From the NCBI GenBank assembly GCA_020635695.1, contig JACJZH010000003.1, positions 248,001-312,000 of the forward strand: a stretch of DNA of 64,000 nucleotides. The letters run 5' to 3'. Below, in pieces: positions 62,131 through 64,000 of the stretch (its first letter is position 1; every line of letters begins with the position of its first letter). A program made the position numbers and the translations under genes. Below the pieces are notes generated by a model. That model made no database searches. It had not been told where the DNA came from and saw nothing but the letters and a program-made list of their open reading frames with translations. This DNA comes from Flavobacteriales bacterium (GTDB lineage: Bacteria; Bacteroidota; Bacteroidia; Flavobacteriales_F; PHOS-HE28).

Positions 62131-62936
62131 TGGAACCCGGCAAGAAGATCTATTTCCTCTCGGACTTCCACCTCGGGGTGCCCGATGCGGAAAGCAGCCT
62201 GGCACGGGAGAAGCGGATCTGCGCCTTCCTGGACGAGGCCTCCAAGGACGCGGCGGAGATCCTGCTGCTCGGCGACCTGTTCGACTTCTGGTTCGAATGG
62301 CGCAAGGCGGTGCCCCGCGGGCATGTGCGCCTGCTGGGCAAGCTGGCCGAGCTCAGCGACCGGGGCATCCCCGTCCACCTCTGGATCGGGAACCACGACA
62401 TGTGGATCTTCGATTACATCCCCGACGAGGTGGGCCTGCAGCTGCACAGGGAACCGCTGGAACGCACGTGGAACGGCAGGCGCTTCCTGATCGGGCATGG
62501 GGACGGCCTGGGGCCTGGCGACCACGGTTACAAGTTCATCAAACGGGTGTTCCGCAACCCCGTGTGCCAGTGGCTGTTCGCCCGCCTGCATCCCAACTTC
62601 GCCATTGCCATGGCCGAGTTCTGGAGCGGCCGCAGCCGGAAGAAGAACTACGAGAACGACCGCAAGTACCTGGGCCTGGACAACGAATGGCTGGTCCAGT
62701 ACTGTCGTGAACGGCTTCAGGACACGCATTACGACCACCTGGTGTTCGGGCACCGGCACCTGCCGTTGGACCTGGAGGTGGCGCCCGGGGCGCGTTACGT
62801 GAACCTGGGAGATTGGATCACCTGGTACACCTATGCGGTGTTCGATGGTTCGGAGATGAAGCTGATGCAGCGGCAGGGCGACGGACCCCTTTCCGAGGAC
62901 CACCGGATCTCCGGTGCACCGCCCTTCACTTCCTGA
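62130..62936 (+). CDS. lpxH: UDP-2,3-diacylglucosamine diphosphatase (LpxH-like)
   Basis: A 268-residue calcineurin-type phosphoesterase with all metal motifs in order: LSDFHLG, LLGDLFDFW, IGNHDMW, LIGHGDG and VFGHRHLP. It hydrolyses UDP-2,3-diacylglucosamine to lipid X in lipid A synthesis. The start ATG overlaps the M1 gene stop (TGATG). Its 3' end overlaps the convergent gap gene by 11 nt. Confidence 0.94.
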   Translation: MEPGKKIYFLSDFHLGVPDAESSLAREKRICAFLDEASKDAAEILLLGDLFDFWFEWRKAVPRGHVRLLGKLAELSDRGIPVHLWIGNHDMWIFDYIPDEVGLQLHREPLERTWNGRRFLIGHGDGLGPGDHGYKFIKRVFRNPVCQWLFARLHPNFAIAMAEFWSGRSRKKNYENDRKYLGLDNEWLVQYCRERLQDTHYDHLVFGHRHLPLDLEVAPGARYVNLGDWITWYTYAVFDGSEMKLMQRQGDGPLSEDHRISGAPPFTS

Positions 62937-63927
62937 GGCGCGCCATCAGGAGGACCAGGTCCACGAGCCGGTTGCTGTAACCGAACTCGTTGTCGTACCA
63001 ACCCATCACCTTCACCGAGTTGCCGACCACGGATGTGAGCTGCGCATCGAAGATGCAGCTGTGCGGATCCCCCACGATGTCGACGCTCACCACGGGGTCC
63101 TCCGTGTAGCGGAGGATGCCCTTCCAACGGCCCTCCGCCAGTTCGCGGAAGCGCGCATTGAGGGCCTCCGCCTCCACCACATTGCGCACATGGCAGGTGA
63201 TGTCGGTGATGGAACCGTCGGGTACGGGCACCCGGATCCCGCAGCCACCCAGACGGCCTTCCAGGCCGGGGAATATCCGCGTGATGGCCTTGGCCGCACC
63301 GGTGGTCGTGGGCACGATGGAGACCGCCGCGGCACGCGCCCGGCGCAGGTCCTTGTGCGGGGCATCGTGCAGGCGCTGATCACCCGTGTAGCTGTGCACC
63401 GTGGTGATGTACCCGCTTTCGATCCCGCACAGCTCGTTCACCACCTGCACCATGGGCGCGGCGCAGTTGGTGGTGCAACTGGCGTTGCTGATGATCTCCT
63501 CGCTGCCATCCAGGATGTTCTCGTTCACCCCCAGCACCACGCTCTTGATGTCGGCGTCCTTGGCCGGTGCACTGATGATGACCTGCCGGGCACCCGCCTT
63601 CAGGTGGCCGGAAGCCTTCTCGCGGTCGCGAAAGAAGCCCGTGCTCTCGATCACGATGTCGACCCCCAGCTCGCCCCAGGGAAGCCTGGCCGGGTCGGGC
63701 TCGGCGAACGAACGCACCTGCCGGCCGTCGATCAGCAGATGTCCGTCCCCATGACCCACTTCCCCCGGAAAGACCCCATGCACCGAATCGTACTTGAACA
63801 GGTGCGCGAGCGTGCGATCATCGGTCAGGTCGTTGACCGCGACCAGTTCGATGTCGCTTCGTTGGAGCAGTGCACGGGTGGTGACCCGGCCAATGCGGCC
63901 GAATCCATTGATGGCGATGCGGATCAT
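62926..63927 (-). CDS. gap: glyceraldehyde-3-phosphate dehydrogenase (type I)
   Basis: A 333-residue protein with the NAD-binding IAINGFGRIGRV, ESTGFFRD, the catalytic ISNASCTTNCAAP (active-site Cys about 152), SYTGDQRLHDAPHKDLRRAR, and WYDNEFGYSNRLVDL. It catalyses the oxidative phosphorylation step of glycolysis. Start at MIRIAING, 18 nt from a TACTTTTG -7 element. Confidence 0.97.
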   Translation of the reverse strand: MIRIAINGFGRIGRVTTRALLQRSDIELVAVNDLTDDRTLAHLFKYDSVHGVFPGEVGHGDGHLLIDGRQVRSFAEPDPARLPWGELGVDIVIESTGFFRDREKASGHLKAGARQVIISAPAKDADIKSVVLGVNENILDGSEEIISNASCTTNCAAPMVQVVNELCGIESGYITTVHSYTGDQRLHDAPHKDLRRARAAAVSIVPTTTGAAKAITRIFPGLEGRLGGCGIRVPVPDGSITDITCHVRNVVEAEALNARFRELAEGRWKGILRYTEDPVVSVDIVGDPHSCIFDAQLTSVVGNSVKVMGWYDNEFGYSNRLVDLVLLMARLRK

Positions 63928-63945
63928 GCAGGAAGTGCTTGGCGT

Positions 63946-63953
63946 CAAAAGTA
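63946..63953 (-). promoter_or_regulatory. -7 promoter element TACTTTTG for gap
   Basis: An exact TAnnTTTG match on the minus strand, 18 nt upstream of the gap ATG. Its -33 region falls in the hairpin at 63966-63990. Confidence 0.6.
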
Positions 63954-63965
63954 GGGGCCAACGAA

Positions 63966-63990
63966 GAGCCCCCGCACAGGGCGGGGGCTC
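63966..63990. terminator. strong GC hairpin at right edge
   Basis: GAGCCCCCGC (63966-63975) pairs perfectly with GCGGGGGCTC (63981-63990) around a 5-nt loop. It probably ends a transcript from a gene beyond the right edge. No T-tract is seen within the window. Confidence 0.55.
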
Positions 63991-64000
63991 GGTATCGATC

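Overview
The window looks like chromosomal DNA from a GC-rich member of the Bacteroidota, probably related to Flavobacteriales. Four things point there. Five secreted proteins end in type IX secretion (T9SS) sorting domains. Bacteroidota-typical families recur (DUF4834, YfhO, choice-of-anchor B, a GLFKxxHWP small membrane protein). Intergenic spaces carry the Bacteroidota -7 promoter element TAnnTTTG. Purine-rich Shine-Dalgarno sites are largely absent. Genes are tightly packed, with many 4-nt (ATGA/GTGA) or 1-nt (TGATG) start/stop overlaps. No transposase, integrase, phage gene or CRISPR array was seen.

Left part (1-13.7 kb): a partial YfhO-type membrane protein with DUF4834, a DEAD-box RNA helicase, an AlkD-like repair protein, a LOG-family nucleotide hydrolase, a polytopic membrane protein and a SUFU-domain protein. 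Then come three T9SS cargo genes: a VCBS/FG-GAP repeat protein, a PQQ-type sugar dehydrogenase-like protein and a C25-protease-like protein. Between the first two lies a decayed S41 peptidase gene whose 5' end has been replaced by an exact 65-bp copy of the LOG gene start. A GldL-like small membrane protein and a four-helix-bundle protein follow.

Core housekeeping (13.7-25.1 kb): carB, an alpha/beta hydrolase, rpmH, biotin ligase, and the run rsfS-ftsH-DUF2007-cdsA-psd-lipoprotein, which joins ribosome silencing, membrane proteolysis and phosphatidylethanolamine synthesis. A HAD nucleotidase, a small membrane protein and upp follow.

Surface polysaccharide region (25.1-46.4 kb): a nearly complete Wzx/Wzy-type exopolysaccharide locus, mostly on the minus strand. 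It encodes a Wza-like export lipoprotein, a Wzc-like tyrosine autokinase, a flippase, a GT61-like protein with a zinc ribbon, glycosyltransferases, a polymerase/ligase, an acetyltransferase, a sugar epimerase, a TagA-type transferase, an initiating sugar-phosphate transferase without the usual N-terminal membrane bundle, and a UDP-GlcNAc 2-epimerase. A polysaccharide deacetylase coupled to a GNAT/FemAB-like protein lies beside it. radC and rpsT are embedded, and one opposite-strand gene encodes a T9SS-secreted parallel beta-helix protein. Seven copies of a TTCGTCGA-type motif lie in the locus gaps.

Right part (46.4-64 kb): tRNA-Glu, a conserved hypothetical gene with proS, a Gly/Tyr/Trp/Met-rich lipoprotein with a FadL-like barrel, and a zinc-ribbon coiled-coil protein with a NIF3-like protein. 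A long plus-strand run follows: lpxK, purine nucleoside phosphorylase, a T9SS choice-of-anchor B protein, gatB, a TlpA-like thioredoxin, an M1 metallopeptidase with a C-terminal barrel-like region, and lpxH. A convergent gap gene ends the window.

All functions are read from motifs and family resemblance; no database search was run.
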